Assembly: GCA_020853575.1 (NCBI GenBank)
Contig: JADYYP010000047.1
Span: 1-64,000, forward strand
Length of the DNA: 64,000 nt
Source of the DNA: Planctomycetota bacterium
GTDB taxonomy: Bacteria; Planctomycetota; UBA1135; GCA-002686595
Direction of reading: 5' to 3'
Positions 34,847-42,305 of this stretch are shown here, one piece after another. The notes below the pieces were generated by a model, which worked only from the letters and a program-made list of their open reading frames with translations, ran no database searches and was not told where the DNA came from. Numbering within the stretch: position 1 is the first letter of the stretch; every line of letters begins with the position of its first letter. A program made the position numbers and the translations under genes.

Positions 34847-35230
34847 ATGAACATCCAGATGAACGAAGCGCGTCGCAGCGACGCGATCCAACCTGTTGTG
34901 GTGCAAACGTCGCAACGAGCACAGCGCGACTCCGGGGGCCTCGAGCGAGCACCGGGCAACCGACCGCTGCCGCAGGAGCTCCGCGAGCGCTTGCGCAACT
35001 TCGTGGCTCGACCGCGTGAGCCTGGCTCGCGGGGCCTCCCGCAATGGCTCGCCAAACTGCCGCCCGGTCTGAGGGCGACCGCCGAGAAGTTCATCCATCG
35101 GCGCGAGGCCCAGCACGCGCATGCGCACGAGAAGGTGCATCCGCGCGCGTGGGACGCATCGACCGAACTCGACCTCGGCTCACGCCGCGCGCCGGAGCCC
35201 TCTCCAGCCGCGACGCGCGAGGTGCGCTGA
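34847..35230 (+). CDS. Small basic hypothetical protein upstream of sctV
   Basis: A 127-residue protein, ATG 34847 preceded by AAAGGAG. It is rich in Arg, Pro and His, has no membrane segment and no recognisable domain (central LPQELRERLRNFVARP). It lies between the candidate substrate gene and sctV on the same strand and may be a secreted protein or chaperone of the T3SS. Coding status is supported by the ribosome-binding site and spacing only. Confidence 0.5.
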   Translation: MNIQMNEARRSDAIQPVVVQTSQRAQRDSGGLERAPGNRPLPQELRERLRNFVARPREPGSRGLPQWLAKLPPGLRATAEKFIHRREAQHAHAHEKVHPRAWDASTELDLGSRRAPEPSPAATREVR

Positions 35231-35417
35231 GCTCCGAGCAGCGGACGCAGCCCCCAGGGCGCGTTCCGTTCGGCGAGCGAGGCCGTCGGAGACGATCCGG
35301 CGGCCTCATGTCATTTCTCGTGACTGGTGCGTGAGCCAGGGGCGAGCAGGCCCCTCCTTGTTCGAGCTCCGCCCAGTTTCACGTCACACACCTCCACCGC
35401 GACGAGATCCCACGCCC

Positions 35418-37505
35418 ATGACTGCAGCGATCCACGCCTTCATCCAGCGCTACAGCGACATGCTCTTGGCGCTGCTGGTCGTCTTCATGGTCGGCTTGCT
35501 GTTCGTGCCGATTCCAGCCGGCCTGCTCGACCTCCTGATCGCCACCAACCTCGGTGCGTCGCTGGTGGTGTTGCTCGTCGCGCTGTACGTGCCGGCGGCC
35601 GTGCGGCTTCCGTCGTTCCCCACGATTCTGCTGCTCACCACGCTGTTCCGCCTGGCGCTCAACATCTGCTCGACGAAGTTGATCCTGCTGGACGGCAACG
35701 CGGGCGGGATCATCAAGGCCTTCGGCAGCCTGGTGGTCGGCGGGAATTTCGTCGTGGGTGCTGTGGTGTTCCTGGTGCTCGTGATCGTGCAGTTCGTGGT
35801 CATCAACCGCGGCGCCGAACGCGTGGCGGAAGTCTCGGCGCGCTTCATCCTCGATGCGCTGCCGGGCAAGCAGATGAGCATCGATGCCGACCTGCGCAAC
35901 CACACGATCACCCAAGAGGTCGCCCGCGCGCGCCGCAAGACCCTGGAACAAGAGTCGAAGCTCTACGGCGCAATGACCGGCGCGATGAAGTTCGTCCAGG
36001 GCGATGCGATCGCAGGGATCATCATCTCGCTGATCAACGTCGTCGCCGGATTCGTGGTCGGTGTATGGCAGAAAGGCCTGACGCCCGCTGCCGCAGCGCA
36101 CAAGTACACGCTGCTCACGATCGGTGACGGCCTCGTGTCGCAGATTCCCGCGCTGCTGATCTGCCTCGCCGCAGGCTTGGTCGTCACGCGCGTCGCCGAC
36201 GAGCAAGATGCGCGCTCGGGTGGACTCGCGCGCGATCTCTTGCAACAGCTGCTCGACCACCCGCGCGCGCTGCTGGTCGCAGCGTGCTTCCTGGCCTCGC
36301 TCGCCGTCGCGGGTTGGACCACCGAGGGGTTCCTGCCGCCGCTGCCGTTCGCCGTGCTCTCGGCCGCGGCCTGGATCGCGTTCTTCGTGCCGCGGGTCAG
36401 CGCACAGGACGATTTCGAGGCGCGCTCGACGGCCGAGGCTGCCGCTCCCTCCGAGACGCGCGCGCCGGCGGCTCTCGGACCGGAACCAGTGCTGCTCGCG
36501 ATCCACCCCACGCTGCTCCCGCTCTTGAAGCCACAGGTGGCCGATCATGCGCTGCAAGTGCAGAGCTCGATGGAAGCGCTGCGCCAGTCGGTGAGCCGCC
36601 GCACGGGACTGCGCCTGCCTGCGATCGCCCTGCGAGTCCGCAACGAGTTGCCAGAGCACGGCTACGCGCTGCTGGCTTACGACGCCGTGCTCGCCACCGG
36701 CTCGTTGCAGCCGGAGCGCGCCGTGTCGACGGCCGAGAAGGCCACCCTCGACAACCTGGGCGTCACGTCCGAACCGCTGCGGATACCGGGCACGCGAGCG
36801 CCCGGATGGAGCGTTCCGCTCTCGGACGCCGCCAAGCTGAAGGACGCTGGCGTCGGTGTGAACCCTCCGGAGCGCGTGCTGTTCAGTCACATGCACATCG
36901 AGCTCGTGCGGCACGCGGCGGAGTGGCTGGGAATCCAGGAGACGAGCGACTTGGTCGAGGAACTCAAGCAACACGCGCCCGATCTGGTGAAGGCCGTCGT
37001 CCCGACGCAGCTCACCCTACAGCAGCTCACGCAGGTGCTGCGCGCGCTGTTGCGCGAGCAAGTCCCCGTGCGCGACTTGCGAGGCATCCTCGAAGCGCTC
37101 GCGCGTTGGGCACCGAGCGTCAAGGACCCGCAACAGTTGGCGGAGCTCGTTCGACGCGACAACCGCCGTTCCCTGTGCGCGCATTTGTCGAGCGGAACGC
37201 GTGTGTTGCCGGTCTACGGTCTCGACCCGGAGCTGGAGGAGCTGTTCGCACCTTACGCGCTCGGGCGTCCATTGCCGCTCGAGTCCCAGCGCGCACTCGT
37301 CGAGGCGCTCAGTCGCACGATCGACCCGCTGCGTCACCTACGCCAGGTCGCGATCGTGATGGTCACTCGTCCCGACCTGCGCGCGCCACTTCGGCGTCTG
37401 ATCGAGATCACGCTTCCGGAGGTCCACGTCGCCAGTCCCGAGGAGGTCGCTCCCGACTACCAAGTCGTGCAGATCGGACTGGCCCGCGCGCGCACGGCGG
37501 CGTGA
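35418..37505 (+). CDS. sctV: T3SS export gate protein SctV (FlhA/YscV family)
   Basis: A 695-residue protein starting at ATG 35418. The first 320 residues carry about eight membrane helices with family landmarks: NLGASLVVLLVALYVP, LPSFPTILLLTTLFRLALNI, the FHIPEP region ERVAEVSARFILDALPGKQM and SIDADLR, and LTIGDGLVSQIPALLICLAA. Residues 345-695 form the cytoplasmic domain that makes the nonameric ring (LPAIALRVRNELPEHGYALL, LTQVLRALLREQVPVRDLRG). It completes the R-S-T-U-V export apparatus although it is 7.7 kb from sctU. A 5-kb minus-strand block separates them. Confidence 0.95.
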   Translation: MTAAIHAFIQRYSDMLLALLVVFMVGLLFVPIPAGLLDLLIATNLGASLVVLLVALYVPAAVRLPSFPTILLLTTLFRLALNICSTKLILLDGNAGGIIKAFGSLVVGGNFVVGAVVFLVLVIVQFVVINRGAERVAEVSARFILDALPGKQMSIDADLRNHTITQEVARARRKTLEQESKLYGAMTGAMKFVQGDAIAGIIISLINVVAGFVVGVWQKGLTPAAAAHKYTLLTIGDGLVSQIPALLICLAAGLVVTRVADEQDARSGGLARDLLQQLLDHPRALLVAACFLASLAVAGWTTEGFLPPLPFAVLSAAAWIAFFVPRVSAQDDFEARSTAEAAAPSETRAPAALGPEPVLLAIHPTLLPLLKPQVADHALQVQSSMEALRQSVSRRTGLRLPAIALRVRNELPEHGYALLAYDAVLATGSLQPERAVSTAEKATLDNLGVTSEPLRIPGTRAPGWSVPLSDAAKLKDAGVGVNPPERVLFSHMHIELVRHAAEWLGIQETSDLVEELKQHAPDLVKAVVPTQLTLQQLTQVLRALLREQVPVRDLRGILEALARWAPSVKDPQQLAELVRRDNRRSLCAHLSSGTRVLPVYGLDPELEELFAPYALGRPLPLESQRALVEALSRTIDPLRHLRQVAIVMVTRPDLRAPLRRLIEITLPEVHVASPEEVAPDYQVVQIGLARARTAA

Positions 37506-37534
37506 GGCGCGCGGGCCTGGGGGCCGCAATGTGC

Positions 37535-38308
37535 TCAGCCCAGGCGGCGTGAGACGATCGCCGCGAGCTTGATGCGCGCGCGGCGGTAGGCTTCCATCGA
37601 CGCGTGGACGTTGGGCTTTCCCAGCGCCTGGGTGAGCTCCTCCCACGAGCACTCGAAGTAGTCGCGCCGCAGGATCAACTCGCGCTGATCCTCGGCGAGC
37701 TCGCCCACACAGGCGTCGTAGATCTCCTTCAGCTCATGTTGGCGTGCGATGGTCGCTGGGCCGGGCTGCGGTGCGGGTTGATCCGCGATCTCCTGTCCTT
37801 GGGGCTTGGCGCCCTCCGAGCGGCGCGCGTCCTTGACCTTGCGGTCCGCGATCGTCACCAGCCAGGCGAAGAAGGAACCGTGGTTGCGAAGCTCGAAACC
37901 GCTGAGCTTGCGAGCGGCGACGATGAACGTGTCGTTGACGACCTGCTCCGGCGGCACCAGCCGTGTCAGGTTCGGCCCCATGCGCACCCGCACGATGCGC
38001 ACCAGGCGCGGGTAGTAGCGACGGAACAGCAATTCCATCCGCTCCCGGTCGCCGCGCTTCGCGGCGTTCAGCCAGAGGCGGGACTCGGAAATGTCGCCTA
38101 GCGGGTCGTCGGCCGGTCCGGCTTGTTCTGCGGCGGGCTCTTTGGCGTCTGCTTGGTCAGCGCCGGGTTGTTGGGCGCCGGGTGGTTGGGCGCCGGGTGG
38201 TTGGGCGCCGGGTGGTTGGGCGCCGGGTTGCGCGCCGTCGGCACCGCGTGAGGCGCGGGGTTGGTCATCGTCCGAACTGGGGTCACCTGAGGTCGTTCCG
38301 CACGTCAT
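37535..38308 (-). CDS. ECF-family RNA polymerase sigma factor with repetitive N-terminus
   Basis: A 257-residue protein starting at ATG 38308 with GGAGAG upstream. Residues 20-70 are low-complexity, including PPGAQ repeats from a 15-bp tandem repeat. Region 2 follows (LFRRYYPRLVRIVRVRMGPN, VPPEQVVNDTFIVAARKLSG), and region 4 closes the protein (LAEDQRELILRRDYFECSWE). It resembles the ECF at 7146-7859, sharing the R-x-R-M-G motif. It converges on sctV and is one of two ECF genes bordering the T3SS locus, so it is a candidate regulator; this is inference. Confidence 0.85.
   Translation of the reverse strand: MTCGTTSGDPSSDDDQPRASRGADGAQPGAQPPGAQPPGAQPPGAQQPGADQADAKEPAAEQAGPADDPLGDISESRLWLNAAKRGDRERMELLFRRYYPRLVRIVRVRMGPNLTRLVPPEQVVNDTFIVAARKLSGFELRNHGSFFAWLVTIADRKVKDARRSEGAKPQGQEIADQPAPQPGPATIARQHELKEIYDACVGELAEDQRELILRRDYFECSWEELTQALGKPNVHASMEAYRRARIKLAAIVSRRLG
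38161..38230. repeat. 15-bp tandem repeat inside the ECF sigma gene
   Basis: About 4.7 copies of a 15-bp unit (CGCCGGGTGGTTGGG, first copy with TTG for TGG). It encodes PPGAQ repeats on the minus strand. Copy number may vary between strains without breaking the frame because the unit is a multiple of three. Confidence 0.85.
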
Positions 38309-38676
38309 GCTCGCTCTCCGCTCGACGCTACTCACATGGTCCGCTGGCGGCGCCATTGTGTCGGCGGTCGGTTCGACCAGCAGCTAGATATTGGCGCAGC
38401 TGCAGGCGATGGGGCTCGCGTCAGTCCGCCTTCCGCCCGCGGCAAAGTTGCGTCGCGACGAGCCGCGGCCAAGCTCCCTGGCTGCCACTGGCCCACGAGA
38501 TGCGTCCCGACTCGCGTTGCTCAGGGGGCGCGCCCAACCCAGCGCGCTCAACCCAGCGCGCTCAACCCAGCGCGCCCAACCCAGCGCGCCCAACCCAGCG
38601 CGCCCAACCCAGCTCGGCCCGACCTGCCCGCAGCTTCGTCGGCGGCCGGCCATGGCGATCAGCTCGACTCGGGAGC
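38309..38676. other. Gap between the ECF sigma gene and tRNA-Gly
   Basis: It holds the upstream region of the minus-strand ECF gene and the 14-bp tandem repeat at 38527-38612. The open frames across it are Pro/Ala/Arg repeats created by the tandem array and do not look coding. Otherwise nothing recognisable. Confidence 0.6.
38527..38612. repeat. 14-bp tandem repeat array, about six copies
   Basis: The unit CCCAGCGCGCTCAA (two copies, from 38537) continues as CCCAGCGCGCCCAA (three copies) with partial units at each end. The 14-bp period is not a multiple of three, and the array lies between genes, about 65 bases downstream of tRNA-Gly. There are no spacers, so it is not a CRISPR array. Confidence 0.85.
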
Positions 38677-38751
38677 TGGAGCGGGCGAAGGGATTTGAAC
38701 CCTCGACATCCACCTTGGCAAGGTGGCGCTCTACCACTGAGCTACGCCCGC
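38677..38751 (-). tRNA. tRNA-Gly(GCC)
   Basis: Read on the minus strand, positions 38751-38681 fold into a full cloverleaf: acceptor GCGGGCG/CGCCCGC, D-arm GCTC-AGTGGTA-GAGC, anticodon arm CCACC-TTGCCAA-GGTGG with anticodon GCC, and T-arm GAGGG-TTCAAAT-CCCTT (one G-T pair). Discriminator T and an encoded CCA follow (38680-38677). The GCC anticodon reads GGC/GGT glycine codons. Confidence 0.97.
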
Positions 38752-38820
38752 AGGGAGGCGAGAAGGATAGCGGCGCGGGAGCGTTTGGCAAGGGGTCCGG
38801 AGGAATCCCGGCGGGCCCGC

Positions 38821-39741
38821 TCAGAAGCCCTTCGAGGCCAGGAATTGCACGGCGCCCAGGATCTCGGTGCGACCGTGCTTCTGGGCGATCTCGAGCACTT
38901 TCAGCGCGGATTTCGGCGTGTACTCGCTGACCAGTCGGAAGTCGACCTCACCCGCGCCCGGGGGCAGTTGGTATTCGTCGTCGGCGGCGTCCTGCAGATG
39001 GATGCCGAGCATCTTGTTGGCGTAGGTCTCGAGCCAGCGGCCTTGGCCGGGGAGGCCAGCCTTCTGGCGCATGTGGATGCGGCCGACGTCGTGCCAGTAG
39101 CTCAGCCCCTTGGCCGCCAGATCGTCGAGCACCCAACCCACGGCTTCGAAGCTCAGCAGATCGTCGATGTGCAGTCCGGGCTCGATCGCCAGCTTGGTCT
39201 GCGGGAACTCGGTCAGGAGCTGGTGCAGCGAGCGGCACAGGTGCTCGATCTGGCGCTGGCCCTTCTTCTGGACGCGATGCACGTACTCGCGGATTTTCTC
39301 GGCGAGCTCGTCCGTCAGTCCATCCTTCGAGAGCTGGACGTTGAGCGCCTCCGCTTCCTGGCGCAGCTTGGTGTCGGCCACGGAGGTTCCGCGCAGCACC
39401 ACCACGGGCGCGAGCAGTTTCTGCGCGAGCTGGATGTGGCGTCGCACGGAGCCCAGGGCCTGCTCGCGTTCCTCGGCGTTCGAGCTCGCCAACAGCTGGC
39501 ATGCGGGCTTCTCGGTCGCGGGCTTGAGGCAACCGGAGATCACCGAGGTGACGCGGATGCCGGTCTCGCGCTGCGAATCGGCGAAGCCGTTGAGCGTCGG
39601 CGGCGCGTCACACTGCCCGAGCTCGATCTTGCGGAAGCCCATCGCCACCGCGGCGAAGGCCTGATCTTCGATGGTGCGCAGTCTCGTCCCGAAGCACGAG
39701 GTCGAGAGCACGAACTCGTTGGGGATGCCGGGAGCGGTCAC
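38821..39741 (-). CDS. Sugar phosphate isomerase/epimerase-like TIM-barrel protein
   Basis: A 306-residue protein, GTG start at 39741. The pattern of an AP-endonuclease-2-like/xylose-isomerase-like barrel is visible: FVLSTSCFGTR, AVAMGFRKIELG, VVVLRGTS, LAIEPGLHIDDLLSFEAVGW and GLSYWHDVGRIHM, then MLGIHLQDA. The Glu, Asp and His residues at strand ends are the usual metal ligands. These barrels act on small sugars or inosose-like compounds; the substrate cannot be told. No signal peptide. The neighbouring gene on the 3' side is tRNA-Gly. Confidence 0.75.
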   Translation of the reverse strand: MTAPGIPNEFVLSTSCFGTRLRTIEDQAFAAVAMGFRKIELGQCDAPPTLNGFADSQRETGIRVTSVISGCLKPATEKPACQLLASSNAEEREQALGSVRRHIQLAQKLLAPVVVLRGTSVADTKLRQEAEALNVQLSKDGLTDELAEKIREYVHRVQKKGQRQIEHLCRSLHQLLTEFPQTKLAIEPGLHIDDLLSFEAVGWVLDDLAAKGLSYWHDVGRIHMRQKAGLPGQGRWLETYANKMLGIHLQDAADDEYQLPPGAGEVDFRLVSEYTPKSALKVLEIAQKHGRTEILGAVQFLASKGF

Positions 39742-39985
39742 GGTGCGCGGGGTTGGGGTGAGGGGGTCGAAGCGGGGCGTGCGACGAAAGCGTCACGTTC
39801 ATCGGCCAGACGCCGCGCTGAACGGAAGCTCGCCAGCGCGCCTTTTTCGCTCGATCGAGGGGCTCTGCTCGGTGCGACCCGCCGATCCGCGGTGCCCACC
39901 CCCCTCGAGCGCATGCGATTGACCCAAGAAGCGCGCTCGGAATCAAGCCGCGAAGAGTTTTCTGGCCGGTGTGTCCGGTGGATAC

Positions 39986-40018
39986 GAAACCGGGCAACCC
40001 CGCGAGGAGTTGCCCGGT
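39986..40018 (-). terminator. Intrinsic terminator of the P-domain protein gene
   Basis: ACCGGGCAAC (39989-39998) pairs perfectly with GTTGCCCGGT (40009-40018); on the minus strand the stem is followed by TTTCG. It lies 70 bases downstream of the stop at 40089. Confidence 0.65.
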
Positions 40019-40054
40019 GAGTTCGGTTCCGCTTGGAGCGGACCGTTGGCGGAA

Positions 40055-40080
40055 CTCGCTCGGAGTCGACTCCGAGCGAG
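40055..40080. repeat. Perfect 26-bp palindrome
   Basis: CTCGCTCGGAGTC followed directly by its reverse complement GACTCCGAGCGAG, with no loop. It sits eight bases beyond the stop of the gene at 40089. It could form a cruciform, serve as an additional 3' hairpin or bind a dimeric protein. Confidence 0.8.
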
Positions 40081-40088
40081 CACGCGGG

Positions 40089-41936
40089 TCACTGGTAGGT
40101 CAGCTGCAGACCTTCGGTGAGTTGCGTCGTCTTGCAGGCCGGCGGATCGCGGAACCAACCCTGGAGGTTGACCACGTCGCCTGCGACCCACGGGCTGCCG
40201 AGAGCGCCGGGGTTGGCGAGCTGGAAGGCGTTCCAATCCTGCACGAGCTGGCCCGTGCACGTGCCGGCGACGCCGCCGGAGGTCAGGATCGGCATGCGCT
40301 GGGTCGGCGACTTGACGCACAGGAAGCTCGCGCCGCCCAAGCACCAAGGCACGTTCACCTGGCCGCTGATGCCGTAGAAGATCAGTCCCTGCTTCTGACC
40401 CTCGACGTTGGAGACCGTGATCGTGCAGGGGTTGCTGTGCGCCGCGTTGGGTTGACCCGAGGCGGCGATGGTCGCGATGCAGCCGTTGGTGCTGCCCGGC
40501 GCTTGCGGCGGGCAGAACGTCGTCGGGCCGCTCGGCGTGTCGAAGCACAGCTGCCAACCGCCGAGCGTGCCGGAGTCGCCGCCGGCCCAGTCGTAGATCG
40601 TCAGCGTCCAGGTGCCCGAGCTGATCGGGATCAGGCCGAGCGGCGTGTTGAACACACTGCTCGTACCCGTCGGCCAGTCCCCGAACGTCTGGACGTAGTC
40701 ACCGGGGGTCAGCGCGGTGCACGTGGTCGGGAACGACAGTCCGGAGGACTCGTAGATCGAGTAGGTGCCGCCGTAGTCGCAGGCGAGTCCGACGCTGCCG
40801 GTGACCGAGCCCGGGCGATACACGACGTTGTGGCGTCCACCGGTCGGGTCGGTCAGGACGATTTGCAGGTCTCCGATCCAGGTGTGCGACAGGCTGTCGA
40901 GCTGGACCTTGACGATCTTGGTCGCGCCCGGAGGAGGCGTGACGCTGTAGCTCGAGACCATTTCGTTGAGCGGGAACGTGCCCGGCCAGACCGAGCCGGT
41001 GCCGCCCGTTCCGCTGGTCGGAATCGCGCCGCCGGGGCCGCCCGACACGCAGATCGAAGCCGGCGGAGGCAGCGGGACGAGGAAGTTGAAGACCGTCGCC
41101 CAGGGGCCGACGCCCGTCACGTTGCGGGCGCGCACCGACCAGGTGTGCGAGCCCGGAGCCGGCGACACCACGAATGAGTTGCCGGAGACCGCGGTGGTCA
41201 CCGAGCCGTCGACGTCGACGTCGTAGGACGTTGCGCACGGGACGGTGTTCCAGGTCAGCGTGACCGGGATCGAGGCGGTCGAGAGGTCGGCGGGAGCGGT
41301 GAGCGTCGGAGCCACCGAGGGCGCGCTCGGCGCGGCGGGCGTGCCGAAGCAGATGTCCCAGCTCGTGATCGTCCCGATGTCTCCACCGGCCCAGTCGTAC
41401 ACCACCAAGGTCCACGTGCCGGTCGAGACGGGAATCGTGCTCAGCGGCGTGTTGAAGATGTTGTTGGTGCCCGAAGGCCAGGTCCCGAAGAACTGGTCGT
41501 AGTTGCCCGGGGTCACGGTGCCGGTGCAGGTCGTGAACGGCGTTCCGCCGGTGCACTCGGGCACGATCACGTAGGTGCCGCCGAGATCGCAACCGCCGCC
41601 CGGACGGTTGAAGAGGTTGTGTCCCACTCCCGAGGGATCGAACACGACCCACTGCAGGTCACCGGAGAAGGTGTGCGTGACGGAGTTGAACTTGATCTCG
41701 GTCACGCTCGTCGCGCCGGGAGGCAGCGAAGGAACGGCCAAAGGAAGGGACAGCGCGTTCGGGGGCAGCGTCGTCGGGTAGACGCCACCGCCGCCGGTGC
41801 CGGCCGTCGGAATCGGGCCACCGGGGCCACCGGTCGTGCAGCCGATCGTCTGACGCGCCTGCGCCGCGATCGAGAGCGCTGAGACTGCGGCGAGCAGTCC
41901 AAGGCCTCGCTGGATGTGTTGAGAAACGGACGTCAA
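40089..41936 (-). CDS. Secreted protein with duplicated P-domain-like modules, FN3-like linker and shared C-terminal domain
   Basis: A 615-residue protein. TTG start at 41936 is preceded by AGGAG at seven bases and gives a clean signal peptide (GLGLLAAVSALSIAAQA). Two homologous modules of about 165 residues (each with GGPGG-IPT-GTGG, an FSGDLQ/WIGDLQ strand and GTWTL-IYDWAGGD near its end) resemble proprotein-convertase P domains. An FN3-like domain lies between them. The last 140 residues (GLIFYGISGQ, GWFRDPPACK) match the end of the metalloprotease encoded at 60461-63514. Probably extracellular; function unknown. Confidence 0.75.
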   Translation of the reverse strand: MTSVSQHIQRGLGLLAAVSALSIAAQARQTIGCTTGGPGGPIPTAGTGGGGVYPTTLPPNALSLPLAVPSLPPGATSVTEIKFNSVTHTFSGDLQWVVFDPSGVGHNLFNRPGGGCDLGGTYVIVPECTGGTPFTTCTGTVTPGNYDQFFGTWPSGTNNIFNTPLSTIPVSTGTWTLVVYDWAGGDIGTITSWDICFGTPAAPSAPSVAPTLTAPADLSTASIPVTLTWNTVPCATSYDVDVDGSVTTAVSGNSFVVSPAPGSHTWSVRARNVTGVGPWATVFNFLVPLPPPASICVSGGPGGAIPTSGTGGTGSVWPGTFPLNEMVSSYSVTPPPGATKIVKVQLDSLSHTWIGDLQIVLTDPTGGRHNVVYRPGSVTGSVGLACDYGGTYSIYESSGLSFPTTCTALTPGDYVQTFGDWPTGTSSVFNTPLGLIPISSGTWTLTIYDWAGGDSGTLGGWQLCFDTPSGPTTFCPPQAPGSTNGCIATIAASGQPNAAHSNPCTITVSNVEGQKQGLIFYGISGQVNVPWCLGGASFLCVKSPTQRMPILTSGGVAGTCTGQLVQDWNAFQLANPGALGSPWVAGDVVNLQGWFRDPPACKTTQLTEGLQLTYQ

Positions 41937-42305
41937 GGCAATGCTCCTGAGAAAGGCAACGCGGGCACGAAGTCGCCGCGCTGCGGGGGAATCTGCACGG
42001 CGTGCTCCAAGCAACTTTCTCGAGCAAGCGCCGCGAACCCAGAGCATAGCGTCGCGGGGCGACTTGGGTGGATTCCGCGGGGCTGAGAACGCGAGCCCTG
42101 CACGGCGCGAACGCAGTGTTGACGGCGACCTCGGAGGCGACCATGGAGGCGACCGGTCAACGCGCGGCGCGCTGGAGGAAGACGTGCGCGCCGGCGGACT
42201 CGCAGTCGGAGGCCGCGAGCAGCTCACGGTCTCGACGTCCGGCGCCCCGCGGGCGACGGCGCATCCAACATGATGAGGGCTCGTATCCTCAAGCTCCTCG
42301 CGAGC
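41937..42305. other. Gap between purB and the P-domain protein gene
   Basis: Both flanking genes are on the minus strand, so this holds the 3' end region of purB and the promoter of the secreted protein gene, including its AGGAG site at 41944-41948. No open frame here has a plausible start signal; no RNA gene seen. Confidence 0.5.

Larger units (their letters stand above)
39742..40088. other. Gap holding a terminator hairpin and a perfect palindrome
   Basis: It contains the 3' end signals of the minus-strand gene at 40089 (hairpin at 39986-40018 and palindrome at 40055-40080) and the upstream region of the epimerase gene. No coding sequence is supported. Confidence 0.6.

Noticed and set aside
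14054-37505. The export genes as a flagellar operon
   Set aside because: SctJ is a lipoprotein lacking the FliF extension, sctI/needle/TPR chaperone candidates precede it, and no hook, rod, flagellin or motor gene is present. The FliO-like gene is the only flagellar-type feature.
38527-38612. Repeat array as a possible CRISPR
   Set aside because: Units are 14 bp, contiguous and without spacers, and no cas gene is nearby.
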